Positions 47,266 through 56,153 of a stretch of 64,000 nt of DNA are shown piece by piece. The number at the start of each line of letters is the position of its first letter. Position 1 is the first letter of the stretch. This DNA is from Vibrio maritimus (lineage in GTDB: Bacteria; Pseudomonadota; Gammaproteobacteria; Enterobacterales; Vibrionaceae). Below the pieces are notes generated by a model. The model ran no database searches. It was given only the letters and a program-made list of their open reading frames with translations, and was not told where the DNA came from. The stretch spans positions 434,001 through 498,000 of the forward strand of contig JYJJ01000079.1 in the NCBI GenBank assembly GCA_003263775.1. The letters are read 5' to 3'. The position numbers were made by a program, and so were the translations under genes.

Positions 47266-47565
47266 TTATCCACCGATTTGAACGGTCGGTGCACCAAACA
47301 CAATACTGCCGCCATGTGCTGTGGTATCGCCCATTCGCGCCGCTGGGGTACTATTAATCAATACAGTTGCACTACCTTTCACGATTGAGTCAGGCGGCCC
47401 CACACAAACCAAGGAATCCCCCATCTTTGCCGCTGGTAAACCACAAATAAGCACAGTCACCGCACCGGGACCAACAATAGGCCCACCGACATGAGGAATG
47501 GGTGGAGTACCCGGCGTTTGCATCGGACACGTGTGCATATCGGTTAATCTGGCTGCGCTCGGCAT
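47266..47565 (-). CDS. PAAR domain protein, T6SS spike tip
   Basis: A 99-residue single-domain PAAR protein that sharpens the VgrG spike and can carry effectors. Motifs: MPSAARLTDMHTCPM with the zinc-binding His/Cys, PHVGGPIVGPGAVTVLICGLPAAKMGDSLVCVGPPDSIVKGSATVLINSTPAARMGD, and TAHGGSIVFGAPTVQIG at the end. It has no C-terminal extension, so cargo must bind by another route. The ATG overlaps the stop of the upstream gene (TAATG). The next gene downstream (46164-47216) may be its cargo. Confidence 0.92.
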   Translation of the reverse strand: MPSAARLTDMHTCPMQTPGTPPIPHVGGPIVGPGAVTVLICGLPAAKMGDSLVCVGPPDSIVKGSATVLINSTPAARMGDTTAHGGSIVFGAPTVQIGG

Positions 47566-48143
47566 TACAGCTCCTCCTGTGACAATTTCCCTGAACCACC
47601 ATCAGCTATATTTAAAGCCATATTAGTAACTTGCTTGTAATAGCCTTTATATCCAGACCATTCCGGAAGTGCCGCTGCGGTATTGACCGCACCAGCAACC
47701 GCTTTTGCATGCAGAAAGTCGGCGGGCATAACCACTGGGTTTTCAATTGGTGCGATACTGCCTTGGCCACTCCAGAAAACCGCTTGTCCAACCCACTTAG
47801 CTGAACTCTCATTCGCAAGTGGCTGAATCGACTTTTCTATTTCGCGACGAAGCGCTTCATTAGGTTGCTTCACCCAACTGGCACTATCTTCGATGACTTT
47901 ATTTTCAGCTTGGGAAAGATCAGCTTTTCGCAGGCTAGTCGCTAAGGTTGCCCACCAAATAGACTCTCTCATTGGCAAGGCGTGTGCGATGAATGTTGCT
48001 AAATCAATGTTTAGACTTTCCTTTTGCAAAACACGAATAACTTCTATAGGCGGAAACGAGCCTTTCACGACATCTTTCGCTTCTTCCGAAAGATCAAAGT
48101 AAGATAGGATTTTTTTCGAGTCTTGGTAGGGAATCTTCTTCAT
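47565..48143 (-). CDS. T6SS-associated protein of unknown function (DUF6931-like)
   Basis: 192 residues. The segment LNIDLATFIAHALPMRESIWWATLATSL (residues about 45-73) resembles proteins called DUF6931 that occur between vgrG and PAAR genes; my assignment to that family is by memory of this motif and is not certain. The C-terminal half holds a WVGQAVFWSGQGSIAP motif and DGGSGKLSQEEL at the end. No signal peptide, no TM. Translational coupling on both sides (TAATG with vgrG, TAATG with PAAR) implies that the three proteins are made in stoichiometric amounts, so a role as chaperone or adaptor for loading PAAR or its cargo is reasonable inference. Confidence 0.55.
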   Translation of the reverse strand: MKKIPYQDSKKILSYFDLSEEAKDVVKGSFPPIEVIRVLQKESLNIDLATFIAHALPMRESIWWATLATSLRKADLSQAENKVIEDSASWVKQPNEALRREIEKSIQPLANESSAKWVGQAVFWSGQGSIAPIENPVVMPADFLHAKAVAGAVNTAAALPEWSGYKGYYKQVTNMALNIADGGSGKLSQEEL

Positions 48144-50194
48144 TAGTTCACCATTAATATCGTGCCTTTGATGGCCGTCTGACCGGATGAACTCACTTCA
48201 GATTGCGCAGCACCTGATAGTTTGGCGCTCACATCGCCTTTTACTTCGGCGTTAAGCCCTGAAGTTTAGCTCCTGTACTCCCTTTAGCAGCGAAGCTGGT
48301 CGATGCACTCAATGACATTGACGTTCCAGCTTTACCACTGAACGAACCATCTGATTTGATACTCACTGAGGTGCCAGACTGACTTAAACTTCCGCCGTCT
48401 ACCGAAACCTTTGAGCTACCGCTCACTGCAACCGTGCCACTAGAAATCTCAATTTTGTCGCTGGTTACCACAATTTTGCTACTGCCGACTTTCAAAGTGA
48501 GCGTATCATCGGCGGTAAGAGTGATTTCTTTGCCTTGTTCATTGATGCTCTCTTTGGCGGTAAGGTTGTAGGACTTGTCGGTATTTAGATTGATCCCTTC
48601 TTTCGCCGTTAGCGTGGTTTGTTTTTCTACTGTTTGTGTTATGTTTTTTGTTACGGTGGAGGTCATTTCCCCGCCGATTGTTTCGGTATAATCGTTAACA
48701 ACCTCTCTCGTCATGTCCTTCGCGGCATGAACATAAAGTTGCTCGTTGTCCTTTTTATCGTCGAACCTTAACTCGTTACTTTCACCCGTCAGCTTTGTCA
48801 TCACGCCAGTTTGAGTCGTATTGGCGGTCGGGTATGGCGGTTTGTTTCCACTGTTGTAAACGCTAGAAACCACTACGGGTTGATCTGGGTCTCCATTGAC
48901 GAAACTCACCAGAACCTCTTGCCCAGCTCTCGGTAAAAACTGAGCACCATAACCTTTGCCTGCCATTGGCTGAGCGACACGTACCCAACAACTGGTTTTA
49001 TCGCCAGTTTCAGGATCCCAGTGGAATTTAATACGCACACGTCCCATCACATCATTGGCGGGCTCTCCCGCTTTACTGCCTGAGACGGTTGCAGACTGAA
49101 GTCCGTGTAAAACAGGTTTATTCACTGACTGGGGTAGAAGATATCCCTTCTGGAATGACTTTAATGTCGGAGTGATACTCACCTTTGTCATCATCGAAAT
49201 CGAATTTGATTTCAGCCACCAAATACTGCCCTTGTTGGCTGCTATCAGTGTGTGCATTTAGCTTTATGAAACATCCCGCACATAAATCAGGTGACTGCGT
49301 TGTTGCCAAAGCGGTATCGTAACTGGAGTCAAGTTGCGCTCGTTGCGTTTCAACCACATCACTCGCCAAATCGGTGTAGGTACCACTCCTACTTGCTGTT
49401 GGATATTGATATTCTGTGAGTTTGGTGTTGTTCGACAGCGAGTACTTCGACTTTTTGGCTTTACTGGTCACCAGTTTGGACTGATTGTAGTCATAACCTG
49501 CCAGCTCCAAAGAGGCACTATGAAAACGGTGCTCACGCTGCCAAGTATCGAGAATATCGTAATCGCCAGAAGGCTTAGCGGCATAATCTAACGTTGTCAT
49601 CTTATCACTGGAAAACGGTTTACTCGCTTGCTGCAAATACAGTGTGTTCGCATCACTGTCTTTCCCGAAGTAGTAATGAACCCCCTCTTCCGACAACAGC
49701 CTAGTTACAAACTCAAAATCCGTTTCATTAAACTGAATGCAATATTCGCGCTTGGTCGAGGGCATGCTTTTTACACTGTATGCACCTTTGAACCCAAGTT
49801 CATCGAAGATACTGGTGACGATTGTTTGCACACTGGCTTCTTGGAACACGCGGCATTTTCTAGAATGATGCAACAAATAAAGCCAAGGCTTCACTGTTAA
49901 ACGAATACTTGAGTATGTTGAATCAATTCGTTGCGATTGGGACTGTGCTTTCACAACATAGCCTTGAAAGGTTCGGCGTTCACTTCTGCTCGATCCAGTC
50001 TCACCGTATAGCTTGAGACTGATCAACTCACCAACCCAATCCGCCGGGTTCGCTTTAGTTACCAAAACACTGGTTTGCCACTCGTAGTCTTTGCTGACGG
50101 CTTCAAAACCAAAAAAGTGGCTGGCTACGTACTCTTTATTGCTCGCATCCGTAACCACCAGCAAGCTTCCTTGGGGTTCAGTAATCTCTCTCAT
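48143..50194 (-). CDS. vgrG: T6SS spike protein VgrG (TssI), two frameshifts
   Basis: About 683 residues when repaired. The gp27-like part is the N-terminal two thirds (HHSRKCRVFQEASVQTIVTSIFDELGF; QFNETDFEFVTRLLSEEGVHYYF). The gp5-like OB and needle part has VRIKFHWD, CWVRVAQPMAGKGYGAQFLPRAGQEVLVSFVNGDPDQPVVVSSVYN and long repeats of charged beta strands. No C-terminal effector domain. Breaks: GGGG 49131-49134 (one base too many; TQSVNKPVLHGLQSA) and near 48252 (one A missing; GLNAEVKGDVSAKLSGAAQSEVSSSGQ, so the end is VN at 48143). GGGGAGG precedes the ATG. A 14-codon ORF just upstream overlaps it by 4 nt. Confidence 0.88.
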
Positions 50195-50235
50195 TGAACC
50201 TCCCCAACATTAATAGCCTTAACGGTATCTGTCAT
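50191..50235 (-). CDS. 14-codon leader ORF coupled to vgrG
   Basis: MTDTVKAINVGEVQ with its own Shine-Dalgarno (AGGAG, 7 nt upstream, overlapping the previous gene's stop TAG) and a TGA that overlaps the vgrG ATG (ATGA). It may be a coupling peptide. Given the many single-base errors in this window, it could also be the true start of vgrG, disconnected by one base. Confidence 0.35.
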   Translation of the reverse strand: MTDTVKAINVGEVQ

Positions 50236-50244
50236 AGTCAGCTC

Positions 50245-51258
50245 CTACTTCTTATCAACATTGACGAGCTCCGCGAAACGAAGCAGTTGAATTGGAGGAT
50301 ATAAAGACATCTGTCTCGCAACATCCATGTTGATGGTAATGGAATAACTTTGCAGCTCTGCAATAGGTAATTGACCTGGCTCGACGCCTTCAAATAGGAC
50401 TTTCTCGGCTTGATTAGCGGCCAATTGACCGACTCGGTAATACTTATTAGAAACAGAAATCAATGCATCGGACTCTGTCACCATCGAGTCATAAGCAGAA
50501 GCAACAGGCAAGTTATGTTTAAGCGCAGCTTGAGTAAACGCGTCACGATGAGACAAGTTATATGAGCTAGAACCGACATAAACGACATCGACGCCTTTTT
50601 CGGCCAAACTTTGCATTTTTTCATCAAATTGGTTCGGTAACGGTTTATCGTCATCCCCGAGTTCGTAGGTTTCAACGATGGTTTTAAACTGCATTTTGTC
50701 TTCTAACGTCTGTAACTTTTCAGTGTTCAATGCTGAATTAAGCTCAGCGGCAGAATAGATCACTCCGATACGACTCACCGGGAAATACTCTCGCATCGCC
50801 CTAATCTGCACTTCTTCTTCAATTCGATTACGGATTCCAGTAACCGTCGTTCGACCAGATTGCTGAGCGTCGACAATAATTCCGGCACCTACTGGATCCG
50901 CAACAATCATAAACAAGGCTGGAATATCACCCAACTTGGTTGCCATGCCAAACTCATCAATGGAGCCAATCATCGCTTTGCTAACACTCGTACCCCATGT
51001 CACTACCAAGTCTGGATTGAGTTGTTTCGCTTCTTCCAAGTACACAGGCAGTTTCGCTCTGTCTCTATCGACATTTCTCAGCACGATATCAATCGGCAAT
51101 TTGTTGGCTTCCACATAAGCATGAAAACCTTGGCACGCCTCTTCACAGCCTCGCCACACTGTCATGAAGATTGTCTTGCGCTCTTCTGCACTAGCAACAT
51201 TTGAACTGGCGAGTCCAAACATCAAAGTAATCAACGGCAACACAACTATATTCTTCAT
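50245..51258 (-). CDS. ABC-type substrate-binding protein (PF04392/TrpX-like)
   Basis: 337 residues. Signal peptide MKNIVVLPLITLMFGLASSNVASA, then a two-lobed binding domain of the ABC_sub_bind type: FMTVWRGCEEACQGFHAYVEANKLPI, NPDLVVTWGTSVSKAMIG, PALFMIVADPVGAGII, GRTTVTGIRNRI and VYVGSSSYNLSHRDAFTQAALKHNLPVASAYDSMV. Members usually feed an ABC importer or sense ligands for a partner; no permease or ATPase gene is here. The next two genes upstream encode membrane sensors, one fused to an MFS transporter, so this protein is probably a ligand receptor for them. Two Cys in the WRGCEEACQ segment could form a disulfide. Confidence 0.75.
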   Translation of the reverse strand: MKNIVVLPLITLMFGLASSNVASAEERKTIFMTVWRGCEEACQGFHAYVEANKLPIDIVLRNVDRDRAKLPVYLEEAKQLNPDLVVTWGTSVSKAMIGSIDEFGMATKLGDIPALFMIVADPVGAGIIVDAQQSGRTTVTGIRNRIEEEVQIRAMREYFPVSRIGVIYSAAELNSALNTEKLQTLEDKMQFKTIVETYELGDDDKPLPNQFDEKMQSLAEKGVDVVYVGSSSYNLSHRDAFTQAALKHNLPVASAYDSMVTESDALISVSNKYYRVGQLAANQAEKVLFEGVEPGQLPIAELQSYSITINMDVARQMSLYPPIQLLRFAELVNVDKK

Positions 51259-51261
51259 AAG

Positions 51262-53379
51262 TTATGCTCCCGTTCTCGCGTCAGATGCTGGATTCTTGAG
51301 TATCAACAAAATCGCGATACCAGCCAAAATAATCCCACCACCGACAATGCTCATCGCCTCACCAAAGGAATGAGTTGCCAGTAAGGTAGCCACCAAAATA
51401 GGGCCTATTACACTACCAATACGCTCTGAGGTACGTAGAAATCCAAGTGTTTCAGTTCGTCCAACCTCCGGTGTATCTTCCGAAGCTTCAAGCGCACAAG
51501 CAATCAATGGGGCTTTTAATATCGAGTGCGCGACACCCATGAGTGTGACAGCCAATAGGATTTTGAAGATAGAATCGTCACCGTATAGAGACACCAAGAT
51601 CCCACCCGACAATATGGTACCGAGAACAACAAGCTGCTTGGTTTTCTGTGTCCGGTCTGCAATTCCTGACGCTATAGGACTAAGAGGGATGATCACCAAT
51701 GAATAGATCATCATAATTCGGCCAATTTCGGACTGGCTGGCATCCAAAGACACCAAATAAAGCGGTACCAGAAAGTACAAGAATCCAGTCAATACAATTT
51801 TGGCTGGGATGGCACAGAATAAAATTACCGCCATAAATCGAAGGTTCTTCATCAGCAGTAATACACTGCCTTTCTGTCCTGTCGATTTTTTCCCTTCGCT
51901 CGGGTCCAGTTCTCCAATGAACATTCTCCAAGCTAGAATACCGGCAAATGCCGCCAGCAACGCAGAAAGTAAGAACACTGGCTGATAGCCGATTCGGTCA
52001 GCAATGATGGCACCCAAAGCAGTACCACACATGGTAGCGGTCATTAGAACACCAACAAACATTGCCATACCTTTGGCACGATTTTCTGATGTCACGACTG
52101 CAGCGATATAGCTCTGGCAGCTGATAGTAATAATCGCATACCCAAAGGCTGTGACCCCTCGAGAAATAACAATATCCATCGCATCGGTCGCAAAAGCACA
52201 TCCCAAATAACCACCAATCGCTGGGATTAACCCAACTAAAAACAGCTGTTTTTGGCCCCAGCGGTCAACCCATTTGGCAGCAAATGGAGTACAAGCCGCA
52301 ATAACAAACATGAATACAGAAATTGGCAAGCCAAGCATGACATCTTTCGAGATCCAGCTTGATGGTTGATAGAACTCGTTAACAAACAGAGGCATGAAAG
52401 ACTTAGAAAGTTCTTCAGCAAAAGAGAAAACAAACAATGGAATACGCGCGTCTACAACATCACCTTTGTGCACACCCATCTTGTTTTGCAAACTAAATCT
52501 GTCAGACACAGACTTAAGCTTTGAATCCACCTCTGCGGAATCCGCACGTTGTGGTAGCAGCTTAGAAAATAGAGCTTTGAAGCGTGATTGAAGATCTTTT
52601 GAATCTTGATTGAGTCGATCAGCAAAGGTACCGATTACACCGTGATAGGTAATTTTTTCGTTTACAGAGAAGTCGCCCTTTACCTGCCTTTTTAATATGG
52701 ACTCAGACTCTTCTAATGGACCTGAGATGTAAACCATAACCACAACCATGACGACTTCGAAACATACAAGAAGCACTGCAACAAGTACGATCGCAATATC
52801 AAAGAAGATATCGGTTAACTGGGATTGGACATAGGTTGAACTAAGACCAACATATACTCGAGCGCTTGTATCCTCAGAAACATTGATTGGAAGTTGAAAC
52901 AAGTCACTACGAGACGTTTCAGAGCTGAATAAGGAAGGGAGAAGTTGGGGAAGCTCTTTTAAAACGACAACTAACCGCTCTACGAATGATGCACTTAAAT
53001 ACTGACTCGATGTCTTTTCAAAGGAAATCGCATAAGTTGGATCAAGTTCTTCGACCATACCCGCTTGATAAAGCACATCATCATTTTGTGTCAGAGCAAC
53101 AAACGTCAGTTCCGGATACTTCTTCAGCGTGTCATCTAAGTAGCTTTCCATACCACTGATTTGCTGGTACGGCACGCCGACATCAATAGCTAACTCAACA
53201 TCATCATGGATGATTTGCGCAATCGAATTGGCCTTTTTCAAAAGCTCAGGCTTGATAGAAAAGTTAAACTCAACAAGCGTGTATGCCGCACTCAAGAAAG
53301 ATGCAACAAAGGCACTAATAATAGTGATATAAATCAGACGCTTATTTATTAAGCTCGCAATGGTCTGCGCTTGGTTCAC
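51262..53379 (-). CDS. Membrane sensor module fused to an MFS transporter
   Basis: 705 residues with an uncommon architecture. Residues 1-330: a TM (about 15-35), an extracytoplasmic domain of about 170 residues that resembles sensor kinase input domains (ASIAQIIHDDVELAIDVGVPYQQISGMESYLDDTL, AGMVEELD), a second TM (about 200-230), then a HAMP-like and helical segment with no kinase or output domain. Residues 330-700: 12 TM segments of the MFS fold, with DRWGQKQLF after TM2 and DRTQKTKQLVVLG in the second half, equivalent to the GxxxDRxGRR loop. The GTG start overlaps the stop of the upstream sensor gene. The upstream sensor also ends in a coiled coil without output domain, so the two may form a complex with the binding protein. 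Confidence 0.72.
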   Translation of the reverse strand: MNQAQTIASLINKRLIYITIISAFVASFLSAAYTLVEFNFSIKPELLKKANSIAQIIHDDVELAIDVGVPYQQISGMESYLDDTLKKYPELTFVALTQNDDVLYQAGMVEELDPTYAISFEKTSSQYLSASFVERLVVVLKELPQLLPSLFSSETSRSDLFQLPINVSEDTSARVYVGLSSTYVQSQLTDIFFDIAIVLVAVLLVCFEVVMVVVMVYISGPLEESESILKRQVKGDFSVNEKITYHGVIGTFADRLNQDSKDLQSRFKALFSKLLPQRADSAEVDSKLKSVSDRFSLQNKMGVHKGDVVDARIPLFVFSFAEELSKSFMPLFVNEFYQPSSWISKDVMLGLPISVFMFVIAACTPFAAKWVDRWGQKQLFLVGLIPAIGGYLGCAFATDAMDIVISRGVTAFGYAIITISCQSYIAAVVTSENRAKGMAMFVGVLMTATMCGTALGAIIADRIGYQPVFLLSALLAAFAGILAWRMFIGELDPSEGKKSTGQKGSVLLLMKNLRFMAVILFCAIPAKIVLTGFLYFLVPLYLVSLDASQSEIGRIMMIYSLVIIPLSPIASGIADRTQKTKQLVVLGTILSGGILVSLYGDDSIFKILLAVTLMGVAHSILKAPLIACALEASEDTPEVGRTETLGFLRTSERIGSVIGPILVATLLATHSFGEAMSIVGGGIILAGIAILLILKNPASDARTGA

Positions 53380-54191
53380 TTAGCCACCTCAGTACCATCC
53401 TTGGTCTTTGGGGGATATTGTTTTGAAAGCGACTGCAAACGTTCCAGTTCTGCAGAAACTTGCGCTTTCATCTCCTCACTTTGCTTAATCTGATCAGCAA
53501 AGCTTTTGCTCATCGACCCGTCCGGTGTCGACTTTCCATCAATAGGCTTTTCGCCAGAGGAATAGTTGTGAATCAGTTTGAACACATTGGCTACGTCACT
53601 AAAGCCAATTCTAACGACAAAAAATACGGTAAGTGCCGTAACAAGAAATATCACCACGGTTGCTTCAAGCAAGTGCAATCGAACCAATGCATAGACGCCG
53701 AATAGCGCGGTTTTGTCATACTCAATGACCAAACTTCCTGTTAAATTTTCAAAGTCACCAAAGATTTGAAGTCCGCTGAAAAGTCTCGTGTCATCACTGT
53801 AGAGCCAGCGAGGTTCATTTGATGTTAGAGCTCTGCGAACAACGTCTTCAGGGATGTTGCTAGCTGAGGCAGATAGTTCGGTGGTCTGTACTAGAACACG
53901 ACCAGCATTGTCGATAAGAGAAATACTAGTCACATCGGACTCTCTTTCGCGCGCTAGATCAAACTGTTCAATAAGATTGTCTGCAGATTGATATGGTATG
54001 CCCAGGCGATCTACTCGTTGTATCGATGTATCTAGAGAAGAAGAAATAACGTCGAGCTTAGACGACACGACGCCCGACATAAGACTGTCGAACTTCATGT
54101 AATTCATTAAATAAAGAAGTCCTAATACAGCTAATAGAATTACCCAAACGGTAATTACCAGCCTCAAGTGAACTTCAAAAAATGCTCTCAT
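53376..54191 (-). CDS. Membrane sensor-like protein without output domain
   Basis: 271 residues: TM1 (about 10-32), a periplasmic domain of roughly 125 residues (SSKLDVISSSLDTSIQRVDRLGIPYQSADNLIEQFDLARERESDVTSISLIDNAGRVLVQTTE), TM2 (about 168-190), a HAMP-like stretch (FSDVANVFKLIHNYSSGEKPI) and a short coiled coil ending in Lys/Glu. There is no kinase, GGDEF or methyl-accepting domain. The periplasmic domain has the same general plan as the N-terminal part of the MFS fusion downstream, including VGVPYQQ/LGIPYQS, so the two are likely related and may pair. First gene of the co-directional block that continues into the T6SS. Confidence 0.6.
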   Translation of the reverse strand: MRAFFEVHLRLVITVWVILLAVLGLLYLMNYMKFDSLMSGVVSSKLDVISSSLDTSIQRVDRLGIPYQSADNLIEQFDLARERESDVTSISLIDNAGRVLVQTTELSASASNIPEDVVRRALTSNEPRWLYSDDTRLFSGLQIFGDFENLTGSLVIEYDKTALFGVYALVRLHLLEATVVIFLVTALTVFFVVRIGFSDVANVFKLIHNYSSGEKPIDGKSTPDGSMSKSFADQIKQSEEMKAQVSAELERLQSLSKQYPPKTKDGTEVAK

Positions 54192-54567
54192 CTTCCTAAC
54201 CTCTACAACTGAAGAAGTACTACCTGCTCAGATCTTTTTACTTAATTTGTTCTACAAACTGAATGCACTCCTTAATCCTAAAGTAGACCATGCTCCAAAA
54301 ATGTGCCTACAAAAGTTCATAAAACGGAACGACCGTTAAAAAAATAGCAATATAACAATGCATTAACAACCCCTCAAAGATTACGTGTAATTCATTGACA
54401 ACAACATTCATTTCATTCCAGATTGCTATTACATGGATTAAATGCAAGGATAAATAAGGACTGACAAAGGATTGACGCTCAAGACAAACGTACTACTCAA
54501 TGATTATTGCCAACAACTCAGACCACCAAACGTTGCTAGTATTCGTTTTATTTGTTAAGGAAAACCA
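54192..54567. other. Divergent intergenic region, sensor genes versus HD-GYP gene
   Basis: 376 bp, very AT-rich. It should contain promoters for the minus-strand block (possibly the whole T6SS) and for the plus-strand regulator genes. Only a weak inverted repeat was seen: AACGG-n5-CCGTT (54323-54337). I could not identify a convincing sigma-70 or sigma-54 promoter by eye. Confidence 0.5.
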
Positions 54568-56130
54568 ATGGCCAATACTCTTTTCTCAAATAATTCTTCT
54601 ATTGATACTTCTCTTTCCAACACCAATCCAGTTAAAGATAACTATGGTCAAAAAAGACCTTGGAAAATACTTCTAGTTGACGATGAGCAAGATGTACTTA
54701 CCGTGTCACAAATGGCGCTCAATGGGCTGAGGTTTGAAAGTGGCAACGTGGAGATTATTACCGCAAAATCTGCCGCAGAAGCAAAACTGAAATTTATGCA
54801 ACATACTGATATTGCACTAGCTTTTATCGATGTCGTTATGGAAACGGACGATGCAGGTTTGCAGTTAGTACGTTGGATAAGAGAAGAAAGAAAAGACTCA
54901 CAAATTCGTCTGGTACTCAGAACAGGACAACCCGGTTCAGCACCAGAGGAAACCGTCATTCAAAAATATGAAATAAATGACTATAAAAACAAAACTGAAC
55001 TGAATGCAATTAGACTCAAAACCTCTGTGCTCACTGCATTAAGAGCTTACCGAGACATTAAGATCATCTCATCTAATCAGAAAAAGCTTCAGCAGGTGTT
55101 AACAGCCACAGAAAAAATCCTTAGTCACTCTAAGGTTAATAGTTTTCTTCTATCGGCATATCATGAGTTGAGCTCCTTTCTAAAGCAGAGCAATATCACC
55201 TTAGGCGTAAGCATTGAAAGCAACATGCCCTATTCAGCTCCGGTTCGAAAGCAATTTCATCTAACCAGCGACGCCTCACTGTTTGAAGCAGATTCTATTC
55301 CAGCTGTGGAAGATATGTTGAGTCACGTAAATATTGATGATGAATTTAAGCCACTCATTCAAATAGAAGACAAGCATTATGTCCACTATATGCGTATTAA
55401 TGAGTTTGAAACCGTAACCTTGGTGTTTAATTTTGAGAAACTACTTTCAAACGGTGTTAAAAACCTATTGCCCCACTTTACTTCTAACTTTGTACTGGTA
55501 TTTGAAAATATTAGAGCAAAAGCGGAAGTCCAGGAAGTACAGCAACAACTCATGTTGATGCTCAGCGAAGCGATTGAAACGCGCTCAAAGGAAACCGGTG
55601 CTCACGTGCTAAGAGTGGCATTGATTTGTGAGTTCATTGCGAAGAAGCTCGGACTTAGTGAAAAACATGTAGAAATTATAAAACATTCAGCCCCAATGCA
55701 TGATCTTGGAAAAATAGGTGTACCCGAAAGAATTCTTCATAAACCCGGGGCACTGGATGATGAAGAATGGGCGGTAATGAAAACGCACCCTGAGATTGGG
55801 CATAAATTACTGAGTAAACTCAACTATGGCATACCTCAAATGGGCGCTATGGTTTCACTTTCTCATCACGAAAAATGGAATGGTTCAGGTTATCCAAACG
55901 GTGTGAGTGGTTATAGCATCCCTTTGGAAGGCAGATTGATGGCCATCGCAGATGTCGTCGACGCTTTAGGCTCAACTCGTTCTTACAAAAAAGCTTGGAA
56001 CGATGAAGACATCATCGCATTAATTCAAGAGCAAAAGGGACTCCATTTTGACCCCGATATTGCTGACATCGTCATTCACAATTTCGACCAAATAATGGAA
56101 ATCAGAAAACAATATCCAGACAAAGACTAA
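54568..56130 (+). CDS. Response regulator with receiver, DUF3369 and HD-GYP domains
   Basis: 520 residues, a cyclic-di-GMP phosphodiesterase controlled by phosphorylation. The receiver domain (about 33-160) has the acidic pair DD at 38-39 in LLVDDEQDV and the phosphoacceptor Asp88 in FIDVVM. A middle DUF3369-like domain (about 170-320) follows. The HD-GYP domain (about 330-510) shows ETGAHVLRV, H378-D379 in PMHDLGKIGVPE, HHEKWNGSGYPNG and RLMAIADVVDAL, with all metal ligands in place. GYP is complete. It is divergent from the MFS-sensor block and upstream of a histidine kinase that is its natural partner, 23 nt apart. Confidence 0.88.
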   Translation: MANTLFSNNSSIDTSLSNTNPVKDNYGQKRPWKILLVDDEQDVLTVSQMALNGLRFESGNVEIITAKSAAEAKLKFMQHTDIALAFIDVVMETDDAGLQLVRWIREERKDSQIRLVLRTGQPGSAPEETVIQKYEINDYKNKTELNAIRLKTSVLTALRAYRDIKIISSNQKKLQQVLTATEKILSHSKVNSFLLSAYHELSSFLKQSNITLGVSIESNMPYSAPVRKQFHLTSDASLFEADSIPAVEDMLSHVNIDDEFKPLIQIEDKHYVHYMRINEFETVTLVFNFEKLLSNGVKNLLPHFTSNFVLVFENIRAKAEVQEVQQQLMLMLSEAIETRSKETGAHVLRVALICEFIAKKLGLSEKHVEIIKHSAPMHDLGKIGVPERILHKPGALDDEEWAVMKTHPEIGHKLLSKLNYGIPQMGAMVSLSHHEKWNGSGYPNGVSGYSIPLEGRLMAIADVVDALGSTRSYKKAWNDEDIIALIQEQKGLHFDPDIADIVIHNFDQIMEIRKQYPDKD

Positions 56131-56153
56131 TCACTGAATAAGCGACGTTAATT

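Noticed and set aside
48241..49257. Separate gene for the second half of VgrG
   Set aside because: The frame continues the gp5-like domain directly after the break; one base restores the full VgrG.
26012..54191. T6SS cluster as a pseudogene cluster because of frameshifts
   Set aside because: Each break is a single base and conserved residues continue on both sides; intact neighbours such as tssF, tssK, hcp and tssB show normal constraint.
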